This document shows positions 1 through 10,989 of a stretch of DNA of 64,000 nt, in pieces. Below the pieces are notes generated by a model that did no database searches, was not told the DNA's origin, and saw nothing but the letters and a program-made list of their open reading frames with translations. The translations under genes and the position numbers were made by a program. Numbering within the stretch: the first letter of the stretch is position 1; each line of letters opens with the position of its first letter. Source of the DNA: Diphasiastrum complanatum (lineage: Eukaryota > Streptophyta > Lycopodiopsida > Lycopodiales > Lycopodiaceae); the NCBI GenBank assembly GCA_029204225.1, contig CM055113.1, positions 27,186,995 to 27,250,994 of the forward strand. The letters are read 5' to 3'.

Positions 1-90
1 ACAAGCTACCACAACACAAGTCACAAGATGACAACACAAGTCACAAGTCACAAGATGACAACACAAGCTACCACAACTCGACAAGAGTAT
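1..90. repeat. Short tandem word repeat at window edge
   Basis: The words acaagctaccacaac, acaagtcacaag and atgacaacaca alternate for about 90 bases, so this is a small degenerate tandem array. It runs off the window start and its full length is unknown. Confidence 0.5.
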
Positions 91-243
91 TTGCCATAAT
101 GCCAAGTGCTCATATTTTCCTTTGTATTTTGGGGGCACCTCCACTCACACAATGTTCATGTGGATTTTACAACCAAAATTTTAGGTGATCATTCTTCTCA
201 TAATCAGCTAATCAAATGTTGAGACATAGCACATCAACTTTCT

Positions 244-363
244 GGTGGAATGTGCATGTGGACATCCAATGACAGGTTACCACATAGCACATGCACATTA
301 TGGTGAAATGTGGATGTCCTATGTGGCATCATGTCATTGGCTATCCACATGCACATTCCACCA
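244..363. repeat. Small fold-back (inverted repeat) element
   Basis: An arm at about 244-275 (ggtggaatgtgcatgtgga, then ccaatgaca) is repeated in inverted orientation at about 332-363. The intervening 56 bases are themselves partly self-complementary (ccacata near 281, tatgtgg near 321). The whole can fold into one hairpin of about 120 bases. No target duplication was identified, so it may be a MITE or a simple inverted duplication. Confidence 0.5.
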
Positions 364-622
364 AACGACAAAAATGTAAAAAAAATTGCTTTAGAAATGC
401 GAAAAAAAAATAGAATGTGAAAAAAAAATTGTTCGCACATATGCGGCCATATGTCCATATGACTGTACGAATATGTCCAAACAAAACAAACATTAATGTA
501 GCTGATAATCTTGGGGCATCCGAAAGTGTATAAGCACCCTTGATACATGCCCAATGCCCATGAGCGTAGTTCGGTTGTCCCCGAAGCCCTCAAATTCATT
601 CATAGGTGGCACAATAATACAA

Positions 623-626
<4 letters not shown>

Positions 627-670
<44 letters not shown>
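627..670. repeat. (GA)n microsatellite upstream of AUG3
   Basis: This is an uninterrupted GA dinucleotide run of about 22 units. It lies about 0.7 kb upstream of the AUG3 start codon, in a region that could be promoter or 5' leader. Open frames reading through it are low-complexity artefacts. Confidence 0.95.
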
Positions 671-674
<4 letters not shown>

Positions 675-965
675 CGTAACAAGGAGGCACGAGAGGCAAC
701 GAGAGGGAGGGAGGGAGATGTATCGATCGATCTCGCCCAAATGGGGAGAGCTGCAAGTTTTGGTATTGGGAAAAGCAGAGATGAATCGGTGAAGCTACAG
801 TATGTTTGGGGCCTGGGGAGCAAGAATTGCTAACCAGACTAATATCTCGTATCCCCATTTCATGAGAATGGAGAATGGAGCTTTGGGTATTATGCTGAGA
901 TTTGCTGTTGTGAGTGGTGAAATTGATGCGGAATCAGTTTTCATGATCCAATTTACGCCTGGCTG

Positions 966-1118
966 GTAAGCCTGTAGAATGTTTCTTTTTTATGGTTGCT
1001 GTCTTTTGAGTAGAGAAATACATGATCTAGCCTTCCACATTGTGTCCGATCCTAGTGTTGCCAATTTAGGGTTTCCTATGAGATGAACACAGGGTGGTCT
1101 AGATCAAGCTTTTTGCAG
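966..1118 (+). other. Possible 5'-UTR intron of AUG3
   Basis: A donor-like ctg|gtaagcc at 966 and an acceptor-like ctttttgcag ending at 1118 would remove 153 bases from the leader of the AUG3 transcript. This rests on splice-site appearance alone. The coding region that follows has no visible intron. Confidence 0.25.
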
Positions 1119-1355
1119 CATCTACAATCCAAGGAGTTGCTTTCGATTTATCCAATGCATGGTTCTTGCTAAGCGCATCTCACGATCCATGTCCCTTGCA
1201 TCAATTAACTCCATCTCTGTAGAATTTCAAGAGCGTAGGTTTTGCATTTAGGATATGCTTTGGGATTGGTAGTAGCGATGCTTCAAAGCTCGCAGTTGAT
1301 ACATAGGTTTTTTACATCTTGCATTTGAGGGTTCTGAGGAAGAAGTGATTAGTCA

Positions 1356-3206
1356 ATGAGTGGAGCGAGGCTGTGTGGCTTGCTTGCGGATTTGGGCTAC
1401 GAAGGATGGCAGCTTCTGGATCCTGATAGCTTTGAGTGGCCATTCCAGTATGATGACACTCAGCCTCTTCTGGACTGGCTCTGCACCAATTTGCGTGCCA
1501 CCAATGTGCTATCTGTCTCAGAGCTACTGCAGTATAAGGAGCTCCTTGCAGAAGGAAAAATTATGGAAGATGAGGATTTATATTTTGCTTTTGAAAGCAT
1601 CTTAGCTTTTGCAAGCAAGAGATCGAATCAAGAAACTGCCTTGGGGGCAGAGGAATCTCTGAAAGAGATTAAAGAGGCGACAATTGCTTACAGAGAAGAA
1701 GAGGCTGCTCTTCAAAAGCGCTTACATCTTTTGCAATCCCAGGTAGATTCACTAGCAGGACACAGCTCCTCTTTAATACAAGGAAGGAGGGCTAGAGTAG
1801 CTGCCGCATCGACGGCAAGTACAAACCTAATGGTTGCTGAAGAAAAACTCGCTAACAGAAACCTAGAGGTCAACACTGTGCTTGAGAAAATTTCTTGCTT
1901 GGCGAAAGAATTGGCGTCTTACCATTCCAGGCAAGTGGAGGGAATTTTCATTTCTTTTGCAGATTTACGCCCATACACAAGACAAGACCTTGCATGCACC
2001 AAAGAGCTAAATCAGTGGTATATTAAACAGTTCGATATAGGCCCTTCCCGACTAGTTGTGGAAGAAGGAAAATCGAAGTATTCATGGGTTAGTGCAGACA
2101 ATGCTCCTAATAGCCTTGCGGAAGGGGATCCTCAGCAGAGCCATCACCATAGATTGATGGAGCTGCAACGACTTCGCTCAGTCTTTGGAATAAGCGAAAG
2201 ACAATGGGTGGAGGCACAAGTAGAGAATGCTAAGCAACAGGCAGTGCTTGCAACTGCGAAGTTACAGGTATGTGCTGATCAAGCTCATGTTCGCAGTGAC
2301 CTTCATTCTCTTAGGCGGCGGCATGCCGACATTGGAACCGAGCTGGACCCACTTATTTTGAAAGAGGAAAAGATGCTTTCAGAGGTCATACCAAGCCTTT
2401 GCTGGGAACTCGCTCAGCTTCAAGACACATACGTTTTGCAGGGTGACTATGATCTTAAAGTTATGAGGCAAGAGTATTACATCTCACAACAGAAGAGGTT
2501 CATAAGCCATTTGGTGGATCAACTAGCAAGGCACCGTTTCTTACAAGTTGCCTGCCATTTAGAAAGGAAAACAATGAATGGATCATATGAACTGCTTAGA
2601 CTCATAGAAGCTGAATTGGATGTTTTTTTGAATGGTGCAATGAAGAGAATCAACCGATGCCTGGCTTTGTCTCAAGTTGAATCGGAAGTTCGGGAACAAG
2701 GAGCAATTGATGATCGTGATGTATTTCTGCATCGTGTGAGAGATTTGCTAAATATCTATAACTATGAGCAAGGGACAATGCCAATTTATGTTTCGGCACC
2801 AGGTCTTATTCAGCAATTGAACCACTTGCAATCTGATCTGCAATCTTTGCAAACTGAGCTGGACAAATCACTTGTTCAAGATAAAACAAAATGTATTGCT
2901 GAACTTTGTAGTATCATACAAAGAATGCAACAGCTACTTTTTGCCTCATCAACGACAGCACAACCAATCTTAACTCCATGGCCACTTATGAAAGAGCTCG
3001 GAGAAATGGAGAAATCCAATTCACAGCTTTCAGTGGCTATAGCAAATGTTACTCATGAACGCTCTGAAAAAACTGACATTATCAAACATCATCCTCATGA
3101 AGTAGGGCTAGAAAGACAAGTATTTGTGAACTTCTTCTGTGCTCCTGAACATCTGAGAAGCCAAGTCAGAGAATTAGTTGCAATGGTGAAGGCTATGCAA
3201 GTATAG
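1356..3206 (+). CDS. AUG3: AUGMIN subunit 3 (HAUS3-like)
   Basis: The 616-residue protein matches plant AUG3 along its whole length as I remember the family, which is about 617 residues in Arabidopsis. Conserved stretches include [20 protein letters not shown] near the start, [53 protein letters not shown] and [20 protein letters not shown]. The N-terminal about 90 residues form the globular HAUS3 N-terminal domain; the rest is mostly coiled coil. AUG3 is a core subunit of the eight-protein augmin complex, which recruits gamma-tubulin to existing microtubules for branching nucleation in spindle, phragmoplast and cortical arrays. The first ATG gives the family-typical MSGARLC start. The frame is uninterrupted and carries no intron. 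I see no poly-A tail or flanking duplication marking a retrocopy. A GA tract lies upstream. Confidence 0.95.
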   Translation: MSGARLCGLLADLGYEGWQLLDPDSFEWPFQYDDTQPLLDWLCTNLRATNVLSVSELLQYKELLAEGKIMEDEDLYFAFESILAFASKRSNQETALGAEESLKEIKEATIAYREEEAALQKRLHLLQSQVDSLAGHSSSLIQGRRARVAAASTASTNLMVAEEKLANRNLEVNTVLEKISCLAKELASYHSRQVEGIFISFADLRPYTRQDLACTKELNQWYIKQFDIGPSRLVVEEGKSKYSWVSADNAPNSLAEGDPQQSHHHRLMELQRLRSVFGISERQWVEAQVENAKQQAVLATAKLQVCADQAHVRSDLHSLRRRHADIGTELDPLILKEEKMLSEVIPSLCWELAQLQDTYVLQGDYDLKVMRQEYYISQQKRFISHLVDQLARHRFLQVACHLERKTMNGSYELLRLIEAELDVFLNGAMKRINRCLALSQVESEVREQGAIDDRDVFLHRVRDLLNIYNYEQGTMPIYVSAPGLIQQLNHLQSDLQSLQTELDKSLVQDKTKCIAELCSIIQRMQQLLFASSTTAQPILTPWPLMKELGEMEKSNSQLSVAIANVTHERSEKTDIIKHHPHEVGLERQVFVNFFCAPEHLRSQVRELVAMVKAMQV

Positions 3207-5049
3207 CCCCCTAGTTTTGGGTCTGGAACTTCAAGTTATCTCTAGATTTACAGGAAGGCTAGAATGTCAGGACATCATCAGAATGCCCAGGCCGTTAAAT
3301 CTTCTATCCTGACTTATCCTGAGGCAGGAACCCATTAAATTTCTTTGGTAGCACAAGGGAGTGCCATGACATTACCATCGCTTTTTTATTGATTATGATT
3401 CTAATTGATTTGGCAAGAGAACTTAGTTATACTTGTTAGTGGTAGAGAAAGCTTAAATGGAAGTGGCTTCTGAAATTATTGGCCATACTATCAGCAAGTA
3501 GATTTGTTGCAGCTCACACCCTCAGGTTTGCAGGGACGTGATTTGCTTGAAAAGCAACAGTAAATTCTAGAAAAGTAACGTAGAACCTGGGAACATGTTC
3601 TTATCTTGTCCTGACAGTCTCTGCAAAGTGATTCTTCCCTCGTGAAATTTTTGGCGATGCCTGACAGTACAAAACTTCTGAAGAAAAAAGGATGTCTGTA
3701 AAAAAGGGACAGTTAGCAGCAGAATTTCATGTAGCCAATGTGGTTCAGAGGAGTTATCTAATGATTGCAGAAAAGGTACTCATGTCACCGACATTGTACC
3801 CACGGACACATTGAATGCCAATCAAAGTGCCAGCGCCAGTAAATGTGTAGAACCCATCAAGGACAGAATGCATCATATTCAGCCAGCCGTGGACTGCCAG
3901 TAAGTAGGAAGCCGACAAGGCACAAGGCAAGAGCAATTGAGACAATGGTTCTACCACTACAGACTGGTGGTCAAACTTCTGTCAATGTGTATGCTGAGTT
4001 GGGTTTAATGATTGGTGGAGTGATATTGAATGTTGGAGCCATATATATGTGCTCTCAATAAGGATGTCATTGAAAGATGTAGTGGGGGATTAAGAGGATG
4101 TAGGAGATATATCCTGAGGGTGAGAAATCTGGGATAAGGTGATGTTTGATGTTTTGTGCTGTGATATTGCAGGTGTTGGCAACATACTGTGAGATGATGA
4201 ATTGATGTCGTTGTGTAGATGTTGAGTGTGTGTGAAGAATGCATAGACAGCTTCAATATGTTGGTCATTGTTCCTGGTGTTCAGTGGTTTGCTAAGGAAT
4301 TCTCATTAAGAGAAATGCAGTATTGTGTGGCATGTGTCGATGCTGCAGCTTTTATTCAAAAGGTGTTGGTGGAATCAGTATAAATCAAATAGTTATTTCA
4401 GCATGATGTCGGTTTTGGTCAAGCAAATCTCAAAGCTAGTCATTATCTTGGGTTTCATAGAGGTTTTAGACATTTTTTAAATTGAAATGGTGTATTATTA
4501 CAGTAAACGGATCATTGCATGCAACGTGTGTGGACGCAGCAGTATGCTAGTAGCAGTTCGTTGATAAAGAAGCGTCTTCAAATGTTGGCTTGTTTGGCAG
4601 AGTTCTTTGGTTGAAGCATCATCATCACAAAGAATTGATCATCTTATGTAAAGTGTGAATGCAGTAACACTTTCAGTAGTAGTTTGTTAATAAGGTTGTG
4701 TAGTGTGCATTAGAATGTGAATAGATAGTTGGTATGACAGGATTTCAGTAGTAGAATGTTGATGAAGATTGTGTTGATGGCATTGAAATGCCGAGCATTG
4801 GTTTTGGTATCATAGCACTGTCCTGATGGGAGTACATTGGAGACAGCAGATCCTAGCTGTGTGGCAAGCTATTACCATGGATGGAAAACTGACTCTACTG
4901 AAGCAGCTTATTGGAAAATCAAGCATAGATCAATGGGTTAGGAGTAGGATGTGACTTTAGATCGACTATGCTTCATTTGGTAGTGAAACTCCTAGGCATA
5001 TTAGAAGGTTGCACCAATGTTGAGGCTACAAGTATTGTCAATGTATATC
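3207..5049. other. Intergenic, AUG3 3' flank
   Basis: This holds the presumed AUG3 3' UTR followed by ordinary AT-rich sequence. No open frame longer than about 90 codons shows protein-like composition, and no element boundary was found. Confidence 0.6.
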
Positions 5050-5283
5050 GTGCTAAACACAGTCCTCACCCATGGATAGTGGTGATTTGGCCATGGACAT
5101 TGCACATCTTGGGGATAATAACTGTACTATTATGCCTTTGAGGGTATATTGTTGTTGGCCAAATGTGAAAAGCCCTGTTACATCTCCCTTAGATTTCTGG
5201 TTGCCTTGACGGTTGTCTCTAATAAACTTATGGAAAAAACTTGTGAAGCCTAGAAAAGATTTAACTTTTGTAATGGTTTTCAA
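5050..5283 (-). mobile_element. Ty3/gypsy reverse transcriptase fragment
   Basis: The minus strand encodes TITKVKSFLGFTSFFHKFIRD. This matches the conserved end of gypsy reverse transcriptase, just before RNase H (consensus near VRSFLGLxxFYRRFI). Only this scrap of an old element remains. No LTR could be assigned to it. Confidence 0.6.
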
Positions 5284-5743
5284 GATAGGTCAGTCACGAA
5301 CTTAATCTACATATAAGCATACATACCAGCCCCTCCACTTGCACTTGTGATTCCGTCCATCACTATTGATTATTTGTTACAAGAAATTACTTCAATCAAT
5401 TGGCATATACATCTAGAAATCAATTGTGACCTTGGATTAAACAGAATAAAAAGCTAGTAAGGACATTTCACTATTTTAATTGATTTTGGAAGAAAAAAAA
5501 CAATCAATAATAACTAGATTAAAATCAAACAAGTTGATAAATCACATAACTCAAAATTCTGATTCCCGTTAGTAATTGAAAGGCAATAAAAGTTTCACCA
5601 CCATTCAATCCTAAATCGAGATTAACTTTGGCATGTTGGGCGTGCAAACATTGACATGCAGTCATTTCATTACGAACTTTTTAACATAATCAATCATTAC
5701 TTATGTAACTAGCAGTACTTCAGACTCCTATTAGTCCATTTAG
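5284..5743. other. AT-rich intergenic stretch
   Basis: I see no gene, repeat boundary or RNA signal here. Confidence 0.5.
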
Positions 5744-7800
5744 TGTTGGGGGCTAAATGGCAAGTTACCCTTGGATAAGGATTATCCTTAGGATTAAGGG
5801 TATGTGCCTTTGGATAAGGGCAGGCAAATGACTATACCTTGGTCAGAGGTATGGAGTCACGTGACCTTTGGTTAAGGGGTACCCTTAGGATTAAGGGTAT
5901 GTGCCTTAGATTAAGATACTAGTGTCCTTGGTTAAGGACAGGTAGGTGTCTATGCCTTGGATGGAAGTATGGAATCTAGAGAGGTGTTAGAAAGTCATTG
6001 GATGACTATTTTTCTAAACCTTGGGTCTCAACCTTGAACCATATCACTTCATTGGTCTAGGACCAAAGTATACTTGCACAACTTGGGCATTGGGACCTAG
6101 TAGGAGAGAGCCCTCCCAAAGAGTCCATTCAGTTCTCAACTCCCACAAGAAATACATTCAAAGAGTCATAGGTTATGGAAGGAGTCTCCTGACATTCCAT
6201 AAGCCTATGGAGGCTCTTGGAGATTCTTTAACTCCCCTAGGCTTCTCTCTCTCTCTCTCTCATTGGATGAGCATAGAGCTCCATAGTGCATTGGAGGGGT
6301 CCATGGGCCATCTATATGAGGGTAGTAGGGCGCCCATTGGGAGGGGGAAATCTCTCTTGTTTGTTTTGCTTATGCTCTAGTGTTGCTACTAGTGTGTAGA
6401 GTGCTTTCTTGTGGTAGAATGTTTAAGATTTGGATCTTGCTTATGGTATGGGACATAAGTAGGGTTTGGATCTTGATTATGCTATGGAGTGTTGTGGTAT
6501 GCTTGTGATTTGTTTAAGGTTAGCAAGGGGGAGCTAGATAGGTCTTGCTTGGAGCTTGGATCTAGCTATGGTTGGGTGGTGAATACTTGAGGCCAGCTTG
6601 TTATCTATCTTTGTGTTTAAAGAGTAGGGACACAGGTGGAGGAGAGATCCTTGGAGGCTTGCAGATCCTTACTTGCAGGGATGCATCCTAGCTTGGAGTT
6701 GGAGAGCATCTTGGAGCTTGCAGATTGCTTGGAGGACATTGGAGGCTCTACCTTGGATTTGGAGGACTTCCTCACCTCTACTTGTAAAAGTGGTATCAGA
6801 GCTAGACAAAGGATGGTAACCTTTCTAACCTTCTTCAAGTTCTATTAAGATCACCTACTAAATTTTTTTTGGGGAAGATTATTGGCTTTTCTAGTTGTAG
6901 GAAGCTTGTAGTTAAAATACCCAATGAATCTAGTTCTCTTTAGAAGAGAGTAGTGATGCTTATAGAATTGTTTAGGGGCTGATTTATTATCATGTTAGAG
7001 AAGTTTTATAGTGGGCTTTGGGTTTTTTAAAGTTCTGAAAAAATATTTGTGGGATGGTTAGAGGAAGTCTTCCTCTACATACACAAACTTTGTTTTGCAA
7101 AAAAATTGATTCTAGCTATGTGTTTTGATCAAAACTAGTGTTTTTTTTGCATAAATGAAGCGTTTGAAGTTTTGATTTTCATTTTGAAGTTCTGTTTTTC
7201 AGACCTGTAAATCTGAAAAGTGAAGTTTTCATCCAAACTTCATTAGTTACACCTTTCTATTTCCTAATTTCATGAAAATGGCAATGTAGGAAGGGAATGG
7301 TAGTGTAACTTTGTGCATAAAACAAGTTTTGAAGTTCTGTTTTTTGTCATTATGAAGTTTTGATTTTCAGATCTGTAAATTTGAAAATCAGATCTGAAAA
7401 TTGAAGTTTTCATAAAGCTTCATTAGTTATCAATTTCTAGACACTAGTTTCATGGATTTGGAGATCTAAAATAGTGAGAAATGTGAAAACTTTGGTTGTT
7501 TTTGAAATGACAAATGGAATTGGATTTGGAATGAAAACTTTATGTAAACATTAGCTTGGATTAGTTCATTAAAGTTTACATAAAGATTTGGTTTTCATTT
7601 TTGCTTTTGATTAAGGCAAATGTAGCTTCTTGTTGTTTTCCTCTTAAGCTTGGATGAGCTTACAAATAGTAAGCTTGGACTGAGCTTATAAACAATAAGA
7701 TTGAATGAGTAGAAGTAAATGCTTTTTATTTGCATTGGATGTAAGAATGAAAGCATTTCTATCATTCTAATTTGAGCACTTGTTGTTGTATTTGCATAAT
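5744..7800 (+). mobile_element. LTR plus primer site and leader of an old LTR element
   Basis: A candidate LTR runs from tgttggggg at 5744 to about 6789 and is followed directly by tggtatcagagct at 6791, the usual tRNA-iMet primer site. The first 220 bases of the LTR carry an array of related words (cccttggataagg, ccttaggattaaggg, ccttggttaagg). After the primer site comes about 1 kb of non-coding leader with two degenerate repeats around 7150-7440 (gaagttctgtttttc, cttcattagtta). No gag, pol or second LTR was found, so this is a broken element or a non-coding derivative. Confidence 0.55.
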
Positions 7801-8603
7801 AGAAAAACACACAAGCAACCCCAATGGATCATAGATAGCCACCCGTGAGTGTTTTTTTTTATGATGGTTCTACGCATACTTTTATTAATGCTAAGTTGGT
7901 GCAAAAGCTCCAGTTGGCAACCACACCAAGTGACCATAAGTATGTGGTTAGGATGGCAGCTGGTGGGGAGCAGTAGGTCTAGGATCACTTTGTCCCCCAC
8001 GTGTCATTGAGGATTCAAAACTATGTAGATAGTTTATCTTTTCATGTTTATTGATTAGTTTGTGTTTTTGGTGAAAGGTGTGGATTTCAATCCCACCTTC
8101 CTTAGAATAGCCAATAAGAAAAAGGGGCAAGGGCCTTTCCCATCTATAAAACGACACCATTTGTATCATATTTCCATGTTTAATGAAAAGGAGAAAACTC
8201 TACCATTTTGGAGAGAAGCATCCTCATTTGCTATTCCATACTTGTTAATGTCATTTTGTGTGTGTTTGCTTTTTTGCTTTCTAGCTTACATGCTTTTTGG
8301 TTTGAATTGTTAATGTTTCTCCATTAGTAAGCAAAATGAGCAAATGAGCTAACTTCCCCTCCCACCCTCTTTCTCCCTCTCTTGCTCTACTTCTCCTATC
8401 TATTCTTCTACCTCTCTCCTTGAATGACGCTAAATCTTGATGTGTGTGTGGTTAGTGTAGGAAGGGGTAGTGTTAAAAGGTGGTAGCGTTAGAGGAAAGA
8501 GTAGGAAACATCTAAAAGTAGCATCTTGACATAGTTAGGTACCTATCCAGTGAACTAACTCTCTTTGACAGGCGGAAGGGCTACTCACCGACTATATTTT
8601 ACA
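7801..8603 (+). mobile_element. Probable 5' LTR end of the outer gypsy element
   Basis: The sequence ends in attttaca immediately before a gypsy-type primer site at 8605, so its right-hand part should be a 5' LTR. I could not place the left end. There is no credible coding region. Confidence 0.4.
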
Positions 8604-8604
8604 G

Positions 8605-8620
8605 TGGCGTCGTTGCCGGG
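8605..8620 (+). promoter_or_regulatory. Gypsy primer-binding site
   Basis: tggcgtcgttgccggg differs by one base from the TGGCGCCGTTGCCGGG site shared by many plant Ty3/gypsy elements. It also resembles the site at 22123 in this window. It marks the start of the internal region of the element whose gag lies at 9829. Confidence 0.7.
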
Positions 8621-9828
8621 AATAGGTTTGTTTTGAGTAGAGTTAGCTCATTTTTTGTACTTTCTTGTGCTTGGACTATTCACAGCTAGCGGAGGAGGTG
8701 TGAGAGGGTAGAGGAGGTCCAAAAGGCTTGACATCCAGCCAAAAACCTTGGAAAACCCATAAAAATGTTCAAATTTGTATTTTGCAGGGAAACGAGGCAA
8801 AAATCCCATCAAATTCTGTTTTTTCCAAAACTAGTGGAAACCAACCTTTGCATGACTGACAACAACTCCAGGAAACTGTCCCAGACCTGCATAGAAGCCT
8901 ACGAGAGTTAGTTCCAAATAGATCTTGAAAAATCAGGAAAAAACCAATTTTTTTCAATAAAACCCCTTGTAAAAAATCAAAAAAATTCAAAACAATGAAC
9001 CAACCTTCGTAGAGCCCTCTAAAGATTCATCTTAGTAAGACAAGGACACAGAGAAGGCTGTGAAGGTTCATTTCCAGATAAAGTGCCCCTACGAAGGTTC
9101 CCAAGGAAAAAATGACAGGAAATGAGCTGAGAACCCTCGCAAACATCAGATTTTGGAGTTTTTTAGATAGGTAACCTTCGCAGATAATTCTGGAGTTCCA
9201 TCTCAGTGAAACAAGGACACAGAAGTTAGTTTGATTCCAATGAGCCAAAAAGTGGATCTAAGTGCTGAAAAATCAACAAAATCAGAAGATCCAGAAAATC
9301 TTTCCAAAACTAACCTTCGCAGACCATCCCATTCGCTTCAGAATGTCATTTTACATCAGTGATGAAGTCTGCAAAAGTTAGTACAAATTATTGGTGAAGA
9401 TCAAAGCAAAAAGGTGTTCTTGAACCCTCGCAGACAGTGAAATTTTTATTTTCTGCAAGAGTTAACCTTCACAGACTTTTCCAGAGCTAGATCCAAATTG
9501 GTTATAGCTCTTGAGAACCCTAAGAGAGTTACTTCCCAGTAAGTTTTGAAAAATCAAGTTTTTTTACTGTAAAACAGTGAAAGAACCTTTGCATAGCCAA
9601 CCCTTGCATGAGTAACCTTCGCAAACCAGATCAATAGTTAGATTTGCATTGGATCCAGCTACTATAAAAATCTCAGGCCAATCAAAACAAGGATCAAGTT
9701 ATCAAGGAAAAACCACCGTAAGAGACCTATAATCACACAATCGGCCAATCATATTAATCTGATCCCCTAAGATCCAAATTGAATCCACTATACCAGCAAG
9801 ATCCAACATCCCTGGACTCTATCGCCGA
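8621..9828 (+). other. Gypsy untranslated leader with repeated AACCTTCGCAGA word
   Basis: This 1.2-kb region between primer site and gag contains about a dozen variants of aaccttcgcaga (for example near 9001, 9135, 9173, 9313, 9424, 9463, 9587 and 9615). They are spaced tens to about 140 bases apart. It is non-coding. The words could be remnants of a tandem array or protein- or RNA-binding sites used by the element. Confidence 0.5.
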
Positions 9829-10726
9829 ATGAATTTGAGACCCGGACGATCAATCGCAAGAAGAACATTGAATCGGGCACCAAACCTTCCTAGAGCAGCA
9901 GCTGCACAAATTGAGATACAACCAGAACCAACACCAATGGATCCAATGGGTCAACCTGTACCTGCCGCACCATTGCAAGCAGTCCAAAGAACACCTATGG
10001 AAATACCTAAATATGATGGATCGTCAGATCCCATCAAATTCCTCCATATCTACGAGCAAGCATACAAAATTTACGGCAAGCGAACACCGGCAGAGAAGTT
10101 GATGTTGTTCCCAATGTCTCTGGTAGCAGTAGCACAATATTGGTTCTTCAATCTATCGGAAGAAAAAAAAAACCACATGGCAAGCGGTTAAAGTGGCACT
10201 CATCACGCACTTTAAACCCATAAAGTTCCTAGAAAATCCGTTTCTCCTGTTGAGCAAAGTGAAGATGGGAAAAAGAGAAAGGGTCAAGGACTATATAGAA
10301 TGGGTCAAACATTTAACATCTGAGTGCAACGCAGCCCTAACTCCCGATCATGCGGTTATTATGTGGTTCCTCACAGGGTTGCCACGTAGTATCAGAAGAG
10401 AATTTAAAAGACGAGAGCAGTACGCTACATTGTAGAAAGCAATGGAAGATTCCATCAAGGAGGAAGATGAGGATTTTGACGATGAATCTTACCTGACCAC
10501 CCATACTCCAACTCCGTTGGTAGCATCATCATTCAACACATCCAACATATCCACAGATTTGTTGATGGAGCAAATGACAAAGTTACACAAGCAGCAGATG
10601 GACCAACTGACGGTGCAGTTTGATCAGAAACTGAAAGCCTTGTAGGGAGCTGTAGCGCAAATTTCAAATCCACCAAAACAAAACCAGCTGTAGTATCCTC
10701 ATCAAGAAAATGTATGGTGCTCAGTT
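9829..10726 (+). mobile_element. Ty3/gypsy gag, left part (fossil)
   Basis: The plus strand encodes a retrotransposon gag: a basic N-terminus, then PKYDGSSDPIKFLHIYEQAY and a WFFNLSEE segment typical of plant gypsy capsids, then a glutamine-rich tail. The frame is broken in more than one place. The coding sequence is interrupted at 10726 by the copia insertion and its character resumes at 16091. Confidence 0.75.
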
Positions 10727-10989
10727 TGTCAAGAATTAGATATGCAACATCAAGCATTCATCATAAGCAATCACGACAAGAAGGCGGAAGAAGAACACGC
10801 ACTGTCACTCTATCACACTAACACATACAGAATGTAAAATGTACAAATAGACCCTGAACCCCTGATAGAGAGAGAAAACCTACGAGTAGACTAATAAACT
10901 AGCCTACGGCTAATGACAGCTGGTCACAACTGCCAACATTAATGTACCTCGTAAACAATAACAATGAAGTTTATCATTGATTTCTAACG
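10727..10989 (-). repeat. Copia LTR (3' side of minus-strand element)
   Basis: 263 bp, beginning tgtcaagaattag on the plus strand and ending tttctaac. It is about 97% identical to 15823-16085. A purine-rich stretch (gagggagag on the minus strand) lies just inside it and is a plausible polypurine tract. Confidence 0.93.

Noticed and set aside
547-858. Open frames across the GA tract on both strands
   Set aside because: They are Arg-Glu or Ser-Leu dipeptide repeats produced by the microsatellite, with no protein-like flanks.
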